Source: Algoriphagus faecimaris
GTDB lineage: Bacteria > Bacteroidota > Bacteroidia > Cytophagales > Cyclobacteriaceae
Direction: 5' to 3'
NCBI RefSeq assembly: GCF_900101705.1
Contig: NZ_FNAC01000037.1
Location: 1-51,586, forward strand
DNA length: 51,586 nt
Part shown: in pieces, positions 27,264 through 36,833 of the stretch
How positions within the stretch are numbered: the first letter of the stretch is position 1
How the letters are laid out: each line of letters starts with the position of its first letter
Translations under genes and position numbers: made by a program
Notes under the pieces: generated by a model
Told to the model about the DNA's origin: nothing
Databases searched by the model: none
What the model saw: only the letters and a program-made list of their open reading frames with translations

Positions 27264-28610
27264 TTAATGGAATAATTTTTCTAATGCGGATTTAGCTTGA
27301 GGTAGGGCTAGCACAATGGCTTTGTCCCCTACGGAAAGCTGAAAATCCCCGTCAGGAATAAACACCTCTTCCCCACGAATAACGCCCGCTACGATGGCAG
27401 AATCGGGAAAATGCAGATCCTTCAAAGTGTTCTTGGTCAGTCGGTTATTTTTTGAAATAGAATACTGCACAAACTCTGCATCTACGCCATAAATCCCCGA
27501 AACAGCCTCAACTGTACCCTTTCTCAGGTAGCGAGAGATTTCATTTGCCGCTACCAGCTTTTTATTGATTAAGGAATCCACCCCGATACTGTGAGAAATA
27601 TGGATGTATTCGCGGGTGTCCACATGAGCAATAGTCTTATAGACCCCGTGATTTTTGGCAGTCAAGCTAGTGATGATATTGGTCTCTGATGAATCGGTCA
27701 AGGCCAAAAAGGCATCCATTTGCTCCAGACCTTCTTCTACCAGCAATTCTACATTTTTATAATCTCCATTAATTACCAGCGTATTGGGTAGGTTTTCGGC
27801 AAGCCACTTGCATCGTTCCTTATCCTTGTTGACCAAAGTCACCCGATAATGATTTTCCAGTTTGAGTGCGGTGGTCAAGGCCATGTCATCCCCACCGATA
27901 ATCATTACATTTTTGATATCTCGTTTTTCCTGACCGATCAATTGGAGGATGCTCTGCGTGTGCTGCTTGGTAGAGATAAAAAAGACATGATCGTGATTTC
28001 GAATGATCGTACTGCCTCTCGGAATAATGGTCTTTTGGTCCCTCAGGATGGCGATAATCCGAATATCATCAAATATCGGGTTTGCACTCATATCCATAAT
28101 TCGCTGATTCACGAGAGGATTAGACTGATCTAGGGTCACTCCTACAATATTGAGTTTACCCCCTTCAAAATCAAATACCTCCGTAAAGCTAGAGTTTTGA
28201 ATCAGGTTGAAAATCTCACGGCTACACAGCATGGTAGGAGAGATCAAGTTATCAATTCCCAGATTTTCAAAATAGCGAATGTTTTCTTGCTGCAAATAGG
28301 AGTGATTTCTAACCCTAGCCATGACTCGCTTGGCGCCCAATTGCTTAGCAAGTAAAGCTGCCACGATATTGGTTTTCTCAGAAGTCGTCACCGCCAGTAC
28401 CATACTGGCATTGGTTACATTAGCTCGCTGTAAGACTTCGATAGAGGTGGCGTCACCCATCACTGTCAAGACATCAAGCTTGGAGGAGACATAGTCCAAA
28501 ACCTCGCGCTCTGTATCAATGAGTGTGATGTCCTTATTGTCGTAGCTTAATTGCTCTGCAAGGTGATATCCCATATCCCCCGCCCCAGCAATTACTATGT
28601 GCATGGCCAT
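27264..28610 (-). CDS. trkA: Trk potassium regulator TrkA
   Basis: A 448-residue cytoplasmic protein with two tandem RCK units. The first Rossmann fold starts with HIVIAGAGDMGYHLAEQL and has an acidic strand end (DTE) that binds NAD(H) or ATP; the second starts at about residue 232 (VMIIGGDDMALTTALKL). Each is followed by a TrkA_C domain. It controls the adjacent TrkH channel. ATG at 28610 is used; another at 28604 is possible. A likely -7 promoter box lies about 29 bp upstream. Confidence 0.95.
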   Translation of the reverse strand: MAMHIVIAGAGDMGYHLAEQLSYDNKDITLIDTEREVLDYVSSKLDVLTVMGDATSIEVLQRANVTNASMVLAVTTSEKTNIVAALLAKQLGAKRVMARVRNHSYLQQENIRYFENLGIDNLISPTMLCSREIFNLIQNSSFTEVFDFEGGKLNIVGVTLDQSNPLVNQRIMDMSANPIFDDIRIIAILRDQKTIIPRGSTIIRNHDHVFFISTKQHTQSILQLIGQEKRDIKNVMIIGGDDMALTTALKLENHYRVTLVNKDKERCKWLAENLPNTLVINGDYKNVELLVEEGLEQMDAFLALTDSSETNIITSLTAKNHGVYKTIAHVDTREYIHISHSIGVDSLINKKLVAANEISRYLRKGTVEAVSGIYGVDAEFVQYSISKNNRLTKNTLKDLHFPDSAIVAGVIRGEEVFIPDGDFQLSVGDKAIVLALPQAKSALEKLFH

Positions 28611-28638
28611 AAATTCCTTTCTCTATTTATTTGAGGCG

Positions 28639-28646
28639 CAAAAGTA
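28639..28646 (-). promoter_or_regulatory. Probable -7 promoter box for trkA-trkH
   Basis: On the minus strand TACTTTTG fits the Bacteroidota -7 consensus TAnnTTTG and lies 29 bp before the trkA start. A matching -33 TTTG at the usual distance is not evident, so this is a partial match. Confidence 0.4.
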
Positions 28647-28748
28647 ATGTCTTTTCCTTTTGGTTATCAGGATTTAACAATAATCTTTCGGCTTATTAAA
28701 GCTAAAGTAACAAAGCACTGATGAAAAAATGAATTTTCAGTAACTTTT

Positions 28749-29996
28749 TCAAATCTCATCCAACAAGCGATTGCTTTCGGATTCTGGCATTTCTTCCACA
28801 TCCTTCAGTTTACGCTGAATTGCCCTGGTCCTTACTCCTACCAATTTATCCAACTCCGAATTAGCCTCTGTAAGTTTTCGCTGAGTCTTTTCTATAAGCT
28901 CCCCAAACTTTCCAAATTCTGTTTTGATGGCGCCCAATATCTGCCAAACCTCCGAGCTCCGCTTTTGGATAGCCAAAGTACGGAATCCCATTTGCAGACT
29001 ATTCAATATGGCAGATAGCGTCGTGGGCCCCGTGACCAAAACTTTGAATTCCTGCTGAATCTGCTGTGTCAAGCCAGGTTCACGCAGTATCTCTGCATAG
29101 AGACTCTCCATAGGAAGGAAAAGAATAGCAAAATCGGTAGTATGAGGAGGATTGACATACTTATCCCTAATGTCTTGGGCTGCTTTTTTTACAGCTTTGA
29201 ATAGCTCCGCTCGCTGCGCACTAATTTGGGCCTTGGAGGCGAGTTCATAGGCATCGACCAGGCGAAGGTAAGATTCCTGAGGAAATTTAGAATCTATGGG
29301 CAAAAGTACCGACTGATCCTGCCCAGGCATTTTGACGGCAAATTCAACCCGCTCTCGGCCTCCCTTTCCAACCGAAGCATTGACCTCGAACTGATCCGCA
29401 GTCAGTAAATTTTCCAAAATAGCCTGAAGTTGATATTCTCCCAAAACCCCTCGACTTTTGACATTGCTCAGGACCCGCTTTAGGTCCCCTACTCCATTGG
29501 CAAGACTTTGCATTTCACCCAATCCCTTTTGTACCGCCTGCAGTTGATTACTGACCATCTCAAAAGATTGCCCCAACCTCGCCTCCAAGGTTTTTTGGAG
29601 CTTTTCATCCACTGTTTCTCGGATTTTCTCCAAACGAAGTTCTGTTGATTTCATCAGCTCCTCTTGCCTTCTATTGAGCTCTCCAAGTTTTTCCCGCTGC
29701 AGTGAATTAAAATCCTGAACGTTTTGCCGAAATACTTCTCCAAAGGTTTTGAGTGCCTCTTTCTGATCTTGTGAATTACTCCGAAGAGACTGAAAAACCA
29801 GTTGAAATTGGGAAGCTAGATTTTCCTGATTCTCCTTGCGAGCCAAGGAAAGTGAACGGTCTAGGTCTTGTCGCAAATCCTGCACTTGCTGGTAGAGTGT
29901 TTGTACTTCGGCGTCTTTTCTTTTCACCGTAAAAAAAGCCACCAATAAACCTACCTGAAGCAGTGCAATCAGGATCAATAAAATATCATTCGACAT
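28749..29996 (-). CDS. rmuC: RmuC-family DNA recombination protein
   Basis: A 415-residue protein with an N-terminal transmembrane helix (about 3-22), a long coiled coil (about 30-170) and the RmuC core (about 180-350) with VKSRGVLGEYQLQAILENLL, the conserved LPIDSKFP box and DFAILFLPMESLYAEIL. RmuC limits DNA inversions and is thought to have a restriction-like nuclease fold; the biochemical role is not settled. Its start overlaps the end of the alpha/beta hydrolase gene by 11 bp. Confidence 0.93.
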   Translation of the reverse strand: MSNDILLILIALLQVGLLVAFFTVKRKDAEVQTLYQQVQDLRQDLDRSLSLARKENQENLASQFQLVFQSLRSNSQDQKEALKTFGEVFRQNVQDFNSLQREKLGELNRRQEELMKSTELRLEKIRETVDEKLQKTLEARLGQSFEMVSNQLQAVQKGLGEMQSLANGVGDLKRVLSNVKSRGVLGEYQLQAILENLLTADQFEVNASVGKGGRERVEFAVKMPGQDQSVLLPIDSKFPQESYLRLVDAYELASKAQISAQRAELFKAVKKAAQDIRDKYVNPPHTTDFAILFLPMESLYAEILREPGLTQQIQQEFKVLVTGPTTLSAILNSLQMGFRTLAIQKRSSEVWQILGAIKTEFGKFGELIEKTQRKLTEANSELDKLVGVRTRAIQRKLKDVEEMPESESNRLLDEI

Positions 29997-30999
29997 AGCT
30001 TACATATTTGGGAACGTCAAGGTAGTTTTTCCTGACTTCCACACCTAAAAACGAAAGGTAATCTGCGACAGAGACTGTCGGGATCTCTTCCATTGGTACA
30101 TGCCCTACTCCCTCAAAGATGATCAGATTTGAACCAGGGATTTCTTTTTCGAATAGTAAAGCTTGACTTACAGGAATCCAGCGATCCTTATCTCCCCACA
30201 TGATGAGTGTAGGCATGGTCAGCTTTTTGAAATCCACCGTACTTCTCCTGCTACCTGATAATCGATCCAGAGTGGCCTGTCGATTGCCCTTTCGTAGCAT
30301 CAATTCAAAGTATCGATCCACAGTCCCCGAATCGATACGCTCCGTATCTCCATATACCTCACGCATATTCATGGTGAAGAGAAATTTTGGAGTACATCTT
30401 AGCAGCAACTTCGATAAGATGGGGTTTTCCATCAATTGGAAAATCCAGGCCTGACCTCCTCCTCGAGAAGCAGTAGGGTCCAAGCTCCGGCTGATAGGCC
30501 TTGGCGCTCCAGAAGAATCTATCAGATTCAAAGAAAGGACTTGCTCAGGTTTGGAGCTTGCGACATGTAGGGCTACAGCACCTCCCATAGAATTACCGGC
30601 AATATGAAATCTAGGCAAATCCAATTTCTCAGCCAGCTTCAAAATTAAATCTGCATATTCCTCTACCGAGTAACGCTTCAATGGGTCAGGTCCAGTCAGT
30701 CCATGCCCGGGCAAATCCACTGATATAGTCATGAAATAGGGACTTAATTCTTGCTGCCACTTGTCCCAAGTATGCAGAGATGAAAAGCTCCCATGAATCA
30801 AAAAAACCGGTACTCCTTTTCCTAAAAAGCGAACATGTAGATTGACTCCGTCCATTTCCACAAAGTGAGATTCCGGGTAGCTGTACTTTTCGTTGATTTC
30901 TTCTTCAGGAATATCACTTCGATAAAGTAAGGCTAAGAAAAACACAAATGCCAAAAGCAGGAAAGCTAGAATTTTCAAAGATTTTTTGAGCCAGTTCAT
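29986..30999 (-). CDS. Membrane-anchored alpha/beta hydrolase
   Basis: A 337-residue protein with an N-terminal membrane segment (about 7-26) and an alpha/beta-hydrolase fold. Visible are the oxyanion region LIHGSFSS, the nucleophile elbow GNSMGG (S137), an acid in MWGDKDRWIP, and the histidine in GVGHVPMEE. The likely activity is a carboxylesterase or lipase-type hydrolysis on the periplasmic or inner-membrane face; the substrate is unknown. It overlaps RmuC by 11 bp and is divergent from the Nramp-like gene 65 bp away. Confidence 0.88.
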   Translation of the reverse strand: MNWLKKSLKILAFLLLAFVFFLALLYRSDIPEEEINEKYSYPESHFVEMDGVNLHVRFLGKGVPVFLIHGSFSSLHTWDKWQQELSPYFMTISVDLPGHGLTGPDPLKRYSVEEYADLILKLAEKLDLPRFHIAGNSMGGAVALHVASSKPEQVLSLNLIDSSGAPRPISRSLDPTASRGGGQAWIFQLMENPILSKLLLRCTPKFLFTMNMREVYGDTERIDSGTVDRYFELMLRKGNRQATLDRLSGSRRSTVDFKKLTMPTLIMWGDKDRWIPVSQALLFEKEIPGSNLIIFEGVGHVPMEEIPTVSVADYLSFLGVEVRKNYLDVPKYVSYVE

Positions 31000-31064
31000 A
31001 GAAAAAGCGTTGATTTCAAAAGGATAACTACAGAAATAACAAAAATTCTTCCCAAAAAGCTATT

Positions 31065-32315
31065 TTGGCAAAAAACAAGATCTTGCGCATTTCTGATTTT
31101 CTTAAGAACGTCGGCCCCGGGCCCATTGTTGCCGCGGCTTTCATCGGTCCAGGCACAGTGATGGTCTGTACTTTGGCGGGCTTCAATTTTGGCTATTCTC
31201 TCATTTGGGGACTACTTTTATCTGTCATAGCCACTGTTATCCTACAAGAAACAGCCGGTAGAATAGGACTTGCCACAGGGAAAGATTTAGCTCAACTCAT
31301 CCGTGAACAACACGCTACTCCCATTTGGAAAATATTTCAAATGGTCTTGGTATTAGTGGCTGTTGTACTTGGTAACACAGCTTACGAATCGGGAAATATC
31401 ACCGGGGCACAATTGGGGTTACAGGTTTTTTGGCAAAGTCCAAACCTGGAAATTGGTCCTTTGGTTATTCAGTCGGGAAATTTTTTGATCGGACTGACAG
31501 CCTTCTTGCTGCTTATTCTAGGCAACCATCAAGTGATAGAAAAGCTATTGGTAAGTTTAGTACTGCTCATGTCCATCGCGTTTATTCTGACTGCTATCTG
31601 GGTGCGACCTGATTGGTCAGCTGTTCTATCAGGATTTAGGCCATCTCTAGATTCTTCTCAAATCACCACTTTGGTTGCTTTGATAGGAACTACAGTAGTT
31701 CCTTATAATTTATTTCTCTATGCCTCTTTGGCCAAAAACAAATGGAAAAGTCCCCATCACATCCCATGGATGAGAAGAGACATAGTGCTATCAGTCATCT
31801 TGGGAGGATTGGTCTCCATGGCTATCTTGATCGTAGGTTCTGTCAATCAAAGCCCCGAAATCAACACTGCACAGGATATAGCGATTGGACTTGAAAAGGT
31901 TTTTGGGGAATTTGGAAAATACCTGATGGGCTTTGGTCTACTGGCAGCAGGGCTTACCTCTTCCATTACTGCGCCATTGGCTGCCGGACTGGTGATCTGT
32001 GGGATTATGGGCTGGAGCCAAGAAACCCGCTCCGTTTCCATGCGGCTCTCTATAGGAACAGTCGTCAGTCTGGGTTTGGTTTTTGCCTCGTTAGGTATAA
32101 AGGCAGCCCAATTGATTTCATTGGCACAGCTGGCAAACGGAATTTTATTACCCTTGATTTCAGGCTGGATTATTTGGCTAGCCAATCAAAAAGTCTGGAT
32201 GAAATCCCACAAAAATCCATTTTGGATCAATGCTATTTCGATACTCATCTGGTCTATTACGCTGATTCTGGGTGTGAAGAGTATCAGCTCAGTCTTGAAT
32301 TTGGATATTTTCTAG
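31065..32315 (+). CDS. Nramp-family transporter lacking the canonical metal motif
   Basis: A 416-residue protein with about 11 membrane segments and the overall Nramp layout. The start is a TTG; no ATG follows before the first helix. In canonical Nramp/MntH, helix 1 carries DPGN and helix 6 carries MPHN. Here helix 1 reads FIGPGTVMVCTLAG and helix 6 reads GTTVVPYNLFLYASL, so the aspartate and the metal-binding methionine are missing. It may move another divalent cation or something else. It ends 36 bp before an ECF sigma factor on the same strand. Confidence 0.88.
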   Translation: MAKNKILRISDFLKNVGPGPIVAAAFIGPGTVMVCTLAGFNFGYSLIWGLLLSVIATVILQETAGRIGLATGKDLAQLIREQHATPIWKIFQMVLVLVAVVLGNTAYESGNITGAQLGLQVFWQSPNLEIGPLVIQSGNFLIGLTAFLLLILGNHQVIEKLLVSLVLLMSIAFILTAIWVRPDWSAVLSGFRPSLDSSQITTLVALIGTTVVPYNLFLYASLAKNKWKSPHHIPWMRRDIVLSVILGGLVSMAILIVGSVNQSPEINTAQDIAIGLEKVFGEFGKYLMGFGLLAAGLTSSITAPLAAGLVICGIMGWSQETRSVSMRLSIGTVVSLGLVFASLGIKAAQLISLAQLANGILLPLISGWIIWLANQKVWMKSHKNPFWINAISILIWSITLILGVKSISSVLNLDIF

Positions 32316-32351
32316 CTAAAATTTTGATCCCAACTAAACCATCGTCAAATA

Positions 32352-32918
32352 ATGGGGTCTAAACCACACATGCAGCAGCCCGATGACCAGACCATACTCC
32401 AACTGATCCGAAAGGAACAAACTCGGGACATGGGGTACCGACAGCTACTTCAGCGCTATCAGCAGCGCGTCTATCAGGTAATCAGAAGAATGGTCCTCAT
32501 TCACGAGGATGCCGATGACCTTACACAAAACACTTTTGTGAAGGCTTTCAAAAATATCGATAAGTTTCAGGAAAACTCCACGCTGTTCACCTGGCTGTAC
32601 CGGATCGCCACCAATGAAACCTTAACCTTTCTGGAAAAAAAGAAAAAACGCTATTTCTTCTCCATCGACGATCATCAGCAAAAACTGGAGTCCTACCTCG
32701 ATCAACCCGGTATGCCAACAAGTGAGGAAATTGAGCATAAACTTGAAAAAGCATTATTGACTCTTCCCGAAAAGCAGCGCTTGGTTTTTCATCTTAAGTA
32801 TCAAGAGGAGCTAACCTACGAGCAAATGGCCGACATCACACAAACAAGTGTCGGAGCCCTTAAAGCCAGTTACCACCATGCCGTAAAAAAAATTGAAGAA
32901 TCGCTAAAAAGAGAATAA
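32352..32918 (+). CDS. ECF-type RNA polymerase sigma factor
   Basis: A 188-residue sigma-70 group IV factor. Region 2 contains HEDADDLTQNTFVKAFKNI, followed by FTWLYRIATNETLTFL; region 4 is LPEKQRLVFHLKYQEELTYEQMADITQTSVGALKASYHHA, a helix-turn-helix. It heads a three-gene unit with a small membrane protein and an exported helical protein, a layout of envelope-stress sigma systems in Bacteroidota. Confidence 0.93.
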   Translation: MGSKPHMQQPDDQTILQLIRKEQTRDMGYRQLLQRYQQRVYQVIRRMVLIHEDADDLTQNTFVKAFKNIDKFQENSTLFTWLYRIATNETLTFLEKKKKRYFFSIDDHQQKLESYLDQPGMPTSEEIEHKLEKALLTLPEKQRLVFHLKYQEELTYEQMADITQTSVGALKASYHHAVKKIEESLKRE

Positions 32919-32949
32919 ACCTTTGGCGATAATAGAAGTCTAAAAAACA

Positions 32950-33297
32950 ATGATGAAGCAACTACCTAAACTCAAGCCTTTTGAAGCACCGGAAGGATAT
33001 TTCGAATCCCTCCCGGATCAGATCTTCCAAAAACTGGAGCCCAAGACAGATTATACTTGGGTCAAATGGGCAGCAGCTATCCTAATTTTCCTCGCAGTAG
33101 GAATCTACCAATTCTATCCTTCTTCTTCCGAAAATAACCTTTTGGCGCTGGAAGAAGAGGTGAATTTATACATCGATTCCAATTATTGGACGGCAGAAGA
33201 CCTGCTCGGAATGAGTGAAAACCCTGAGGCTATCCTAGATGAAATCCTAGCCGAGGAGATGCCCTATGCGGATTTGCTATGGGAAGACGAAAATTAA
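32950..33297 (+). CDS. Small single-pass membrane protein, likely anti-sigma partner
   Basis: A 115-residue protein: an N-terminal cytoplasmic part with PFEAPEGYFESLPDQIFQKL, one transmembrane helix (about 39-56, WAAAILIFLAVGIYQF) and an acidic C-terminal part facing the periplasm. The APEGYFE start motif is common in small Bacteroidota proteins encoded after ECF sigma factors. No zinc anti-sigma motif is seen, so its role as anti-sigma factor is inferred from position and topology only. Confidence 0.75.
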   Translation: MMKQLPKLKPFEAPEGYFESLPDQIFQKLEPKTDYTWVKWAAAILIFLAVGIYQFYPSSSENNLLALEEEVNLYIDSNYWTAEDLLGMSENPEAILDEILAEEMPYADLLWEDEN

Positions 33298-33312
33298 AAT
33301 CACCCTAGAATC

Positions 33313-33765
33313 ATGAAAAAGATCCATTTATTCTTAATTATATTCCTCTTCGCGGGATTTTCTGGCTATGCTCAGCGAAACAGCGAACAAGATTTTGATC
33401 CAGAGCGGTTGAAAGCTGCCAGAATTGCTTTCATTACTAGTCGGCTGGAGTTAAATTCGGAACAAGCGGAGAAATTTTGGCCCGTTTACAATGAGTACAC
33501 AGAAAAAAGAGAAGCCAATCTCAAACAAATGGCAAGTCTCTATCCCCGGCGGGGCCAAGCTGCACTAAGTGACTCAGATGCAAAAAAGGCAATTGAAAAA
33601 CGATTTGATATACAGCGAAAGATGATAGAAGATGAGCAGCTATTTGTGAATCAGGTTTCCAAAATAATCTCCTACAATCAAATCCTTAAGCTTAACGGGA
33701 TAGCCCGAGATTTTACAAGAATGATCTATCAAAAAAATCGGCAAAGAAGATCATCTAACAATTAA
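33313..33765 (+). CDS. Exported Spy/CpxP-like helical protein
   Basis: A 150-residue protein with signal peptide (MKKIHLFLIIFLFAGFSGYAQ). The mature part is helical with LELNSEQAEKFWPVYNEYTEKREANL, an LTxxQ-like motif of Spy/CpxP periplasmic chaperones. It follows the sigma and membrane-protein genes by 15 bp and is commonly annotated in this phylum as a sensor of an ECF sigma factor. It probably reports on envelope stress; this is inferred. Confidence 0.78.
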   Translation: MKKIHLFLIIFLFAGFSGYAQRNSEQDFDPERLKAARIAFITSRLELNSEQAEKFWPVYNEYTEKREANLKQMASLYPRRGQAALSDSDAKKAIEKRFDIQRKMIEDEQLFVNQVSKIISYNQILKLNGIARDFTRMIYQKNRQRRSSNN

Positions 33766-33777
33766 ATTCTTGATGCA

Positions 33778-33916
33778 ATCGAGCATGCTGTTTCCATCAC
33801 TGAATGGGATGCCCCGATGTATCGGGGAAAATGTGCGACCTACCTGCTCAAGGAAGGGGTTCCATCATGATACTCGGGACAAATTCCGATCACAAAAAAA
33901 ATTATAATCAGATGAA
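33778..33916 (+). repeat. Diverged intergenic repeat, copy A
   Basis: Shares ordered blocks with 41000-41090: ATCGAGCATG, then TGGGATG exactly 27 bp later in both, GTGCGA, TTCCATC, and AAATTATAAnCAGATGAA at the end. In copy A the middle is longer and includes a CCCCGATGTATCGGGG hairpin (33813-33828). Copy B ends on the start codon of a gene; copy A ends on an ATG that runs into a palindromic element. Confidence 0.4.
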
Positions 33917-33922
33917 TACAAC

Positions 33923-34053
33923 AAAAAAGAGGCTGTCTCAAAAGAGAAGTTTGTCACATTGAGCGAAGTCGAAATGTGGGCTAGAACGGTAGAAATGGCC
34001 TTCGACTCCGCTCAGGCTGACATTAAAGCTATTTATGAGACAGCCTCTTTTTT
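33923..34053. repeat. Palindromic MITE-like element
   Basis: An 18-bp perfect inverted repeat, AAAAAAGAGGCTGTCTCA (33923-33940) and its complement (34036-34053), encloses a second, imperfect inverted pair: CATTGAGCGAAGTCGAA (33957-33973) against TTCGACTCCGCTCAGGCTGAC (34000-34020). It fills the space between the ECF operon and the convergent mscL gene and ends in a T run on both strands, so it probably also works as a bidirectional terminator. Elements with the TGAGCGGAGTCGAAG core are scattered in many Bacteroidota genomes. Confidence 0.8.
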
Positions 34054-34065
34054 ATGGATTAGGAA

Positions 34066-34491
34066 TTACTGTTTTTTAAGCAAATCTCTGATTTCCTCTA
34101 GCAATACCTCTGATTTAGGTGGCGGTGGTGGCGGAGCCGCAGCCTCTTTCTTCTCTTCTTTTCTATTCATCTTATTGACTCCTTTAATAGCCAAGAAGAT
34201 TACAAAAGCCACAATCACAAAATCAACCACATTCTGAATAAACATACCGTAGTTGAGTGTAACAGCAGCGGTAGCTACTTCCCCTGCTGCATCCAATTCT
34301 GCTTCCTTCAGCACAACTGCCAGCTTTTTGAAGTCCATACCTCCCAATGCCAAGCCTATAGGCGGCATGATGACATCATTAACCAAGGAAGAGACGATCT
34401 TGCCAAAGGCCCCTCCGATGATCACACCGACTGCTAAATCGATGACGTTGCCTTTGACGGCAAACTCTTTAAACTCTTTTATCATTCCCAT
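34066..34491 (-). CDS. mscL: Large-conductance mechanosensitive channel
   Basis: A 141-residue channel with the two MscL helices. The first spans [24 protein letters not shown] with the conserved pore-lining glycines and alanine, followed by NDVIMPPIG; the second is [24 protein letters not shown]. The C-terminal part has a proline stretch (PPPPPPK) and an amphipathic bundle helix. It opens under membrane tension to release solutes on hypo-osmotic shock. Confidence 0.96.
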   Translation of the reverse strand: MGMIKEFKEFAVKGNVIDLAVGVIIGGAFGKIVSSLVNDVIMPPIGLALGGMDFKKLAVVLKEAELDAAGEVATAAVTLNYGMFIQNVVDFVIVAFVIFLAIKGVNKMNRKEEKKEAAAPPPPPPKSEVLLEEIRDLLKKQ

Positions 34492-34662
34492 AAGTAGTAA
34501 GGTTGATGGTGAAATTATTGGATCAATATTTTAATAAAATTTTTCTATTGCAATAGTTGATACTCATTTACATTGAATTCATCCTTTTTTTACTTAAAAA
34601 TCAGTCTTAGCGAACTCTCAAGGACTCAATTTCATTAACATTGCAGCAAAATTGACAGATCG

Positions 34663-36708
34663 ATGCAAACTCCAAAAGCACCAAAAATAGATAGAGTACT
34701 AGAAGTCCATGGTCACCAGCGTCTTGATCCCTATTATTGGATGAGAGACCGGGAAAACCCAGAAGTCATCAATTACCTCAATCAGGAAAACGACTACCTG
34801 AAGTTCCAAATGAAGGATACCGAGGAGCTTCAGGAAAAATTATTTCAGGAAATGAAAGGGCGGATCAAAGAAGATGATCAAAGCGTCCCTTATTCCAAAT
34901 ACGGTTACTATTGGTATACTCGCTACGAAAAAGGAGGAGAATATCCCATCTATTGCCGAAAACGTTCTCACCTAGAAAATCCTGAGGAAATCTTACTCAA
35001 TGTCAATGAACTGGCTGAGGGAAAGACGTACTTCCAAGTAGGAGGTATTGCTGCCAGTCCTGATCTCAATTGGATCGCTTATCCGGTGGATCAGGTCGGG
35101 AGAAGAATTTATACCATTCATTTCAAAAATATAATCACAGGTGAAATTTTAGAAGAAACTATACCTGAGGTCACTGGCAACCTAGTTTGGGCAGCAGACA
35201 GTCAAATGGTTTTTTATTCCAAACAAGACCCCGATACGCTCAGAGCCAATCAAGTCTATCGCCATCAATTAGGCAATTCTTGGGAAAATGACCCCTTGAT
35301 TTTCGAAGAAAAGGATGAGGAATTTACCTGCTATGTGCACAAAACCAAATCCGAAGAATATATCCTGATCCAAAGCCAGAGTACTATTTCTTCAGAAATA
35401 AGATTTATCCGTGCCTCACAGACGAATGAGGAATTTCAGGTCCTTCAAACCAGAATCCCTGACTTGGAATACGCCGCCGATCATTTTGAAGGTCATTTTT
35501 GGATAAGGACTAACCATCAGGCAAAAAATTTCAAAATCGTCAAAGCGCCCATAGAGAGTCCCAGCCTCGAAAATTGGCAAGACGTTATTCCTCACCGAGA
35601 GGAGGTTTTGATCGAAAACTTCGAACTCTTCGCTGACTTTTTTGTCATCCAAGAGAGAAGTAATGGGCTTACCAATATATTAATTAAACCTTGGGACGGA
35701 AGTGAGGGTCATCAACTCCAATTTGAGGAGGAAACCTACACTACCTGGATCAGTTCCAATCCCGAATTCAATACCTCTTGGTTACGATTTGGCTACAATT
35801 CCCTGATCAGCCCTTCCTCAGTTTACGATTACCATATGATCACCCGAGAGCGAAAGCTCCTCAAGCAGCAAGAAGTAGTAGGTGGCTATGACGCATCAGC
35901 TTATGAATCTGCAAGGATTTGGGCAGCAGCTGAAGATGGTAAGATGGTCCCCATTTCCCTAGTGTATAAAAAGGATTTTTTTAAAGCAGACGGGAGCAAT
36001 CCTCTACTCCTTTATGCCTATGGGTCCTATGGATTTAGTATGGATGCTTATTTTTCAAGCAGCAGATTGAGTCTTTTGGATAGAGGGTTTGTCTACGCCA
36101 TCGCACATATTCGAGGTGGAGAAGACTTGGGAAGGCATTGGTATGAGGAAGGTAAATTATTGAGGAAAAGAAACACCTTCACCGATTATATTTCCTGTGC
36201 TAATCATCTGATCGAGCAGAAGTACACGCAATCCAAGCATTTATATGCTATGGGAGGAAGTGCAGGAGGACTGCTGATGGGAGCAGTGATCAACATGCGC
36301 CCGGATCTATTCCATGGCGTGGTGGCAGCTGTTCCTTTTGTGGATGTAGTGACCACTATGCTAGATGAAAGTATTCCATTGACTACCGGGGAATTCAATG
36401 AATGGGGAAATCCAAAAAATCAGGAATATTACGAATACATGCTTTCCTATTCTCCCTATGACAATATAGAAGCCAAAAGCTATCCAAACCTCCTAGTCAC
36501 TTCAGGACTTCATGATTCTCAAGTGCAATATTGGGAGCCCACCAAATGGGTGGCTAAACTTAGGGAATTGAAACAAGACCAAAATCTTCTTCTCCTCTAT
36601 ACCAATATGGAAGCCGGACACGGCGGGGCTTCGGGTAGATTTCAAGCCCTGAGAGAAATGGCAATGGAATTCGCATTTCTACTAAAATTGGAAAACATCC
36701 TAAAATAG
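34663..36708 (+). CDS. ptrB: Oligopeptidase B, S9 family serine peptidase
   Basis: A 681-residue prolyl-oligopeptidase-family enzyme: N-terminal beta-propeller (about 70-400) and C-terminal alpha/beta-hydrolase domain. The catalytic serine is S533 in MGGSAGGLLMG, the aspartate is in SGLHDSQVQYWEPTKW and the histidine in AGHGGASGR. RGGEDLGRHWYEEGK is typical of oligopeptidase B, which cuts small peptides after Arg or Lys. No signal peptide is seen at the chosen start, so it is probably cytoplasmic. Confidence 0.92.
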   Translation: MQTPKAPKIDRVLEVHGHQRLDPYYWMRDRENPEVINYLNQENDYLKFQMKDTEELQEKLFQEMKGRIKEDDQSVPYSKYGYYWYTRYEKGGEYPIYCRKRSHLENPEEILLNVNELAEGKTYFQVGGIAASPDLNWIAYPVDQVGRRIYTIHFKNIITGEILEETIPEVTGNLVWAADSQMVFYSKQDPDTLRANQVYRHQLGNSWENDPLIFEEKDEEFTCYVHKTKSEEYILIQSQSTISSEIRFIRASQTNEEFQVLQTRIPDLEYAADHFEGHFWIRTNHQAKNFKIVKAPIESPSLENWQDVIPHREEVLIENFELFADFFVIQERSNGLTNILIKPWDGSEGHQLQFEEETYTTWISSNPEFNTSWLRFGYNSLISPSSVYDYHMITRERKLLKQQEVVGGYDASAYESARIWAAAEDGKMVPISLVYKKDFFKADGSNPLLLYAYGSYGFSMDAYFSSSRLSLLDRGFVYAIAHIRGGEDLGRHWYEEGKLLRKRNTFTDYISCANHLIEQKYTQSKHLYAMGGSAGGLLMGAVINMRPDLFHGVVAAVPFVDVVTTMLDESIPLTTGEFNEWGNPKNQEYYEYMLSYSPYDNIEAKSYPNLLVTSGLHDSQVQYWEPTKWVAKLRELKQDQNLLLLYTNMEAGHGGASGRFQALREMAMEFAFLLKLENILK

Positions 36709-36780
36709 CAGGAAGTTTTCTACATATTCAATCCCTACCCAAATGATCCGAATGCTTCTTTTTATTATTCGAACATAAAT

Positions 36781-36809
36781 TTTGGGAAAGGGATTTTTTC
36801 CTAACTTTG
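36781..36809 (+). promoter_or_regulatory. Bacteroidota-type promoter for mgsA-pfkA
   Basis: TTTG (36781-36784), a 17-base spacer and TAACTTTG (36802-36809) fit the -33 TTTG / -7 TAnnTTTG consensus. The expected transcription start near 36816 gives a leader of about 18 bases before the mgsA ATG. Confidence 0.6.
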
Positions 36810-36833
36810 ACCTCAACCTATTAGAAACTATTC

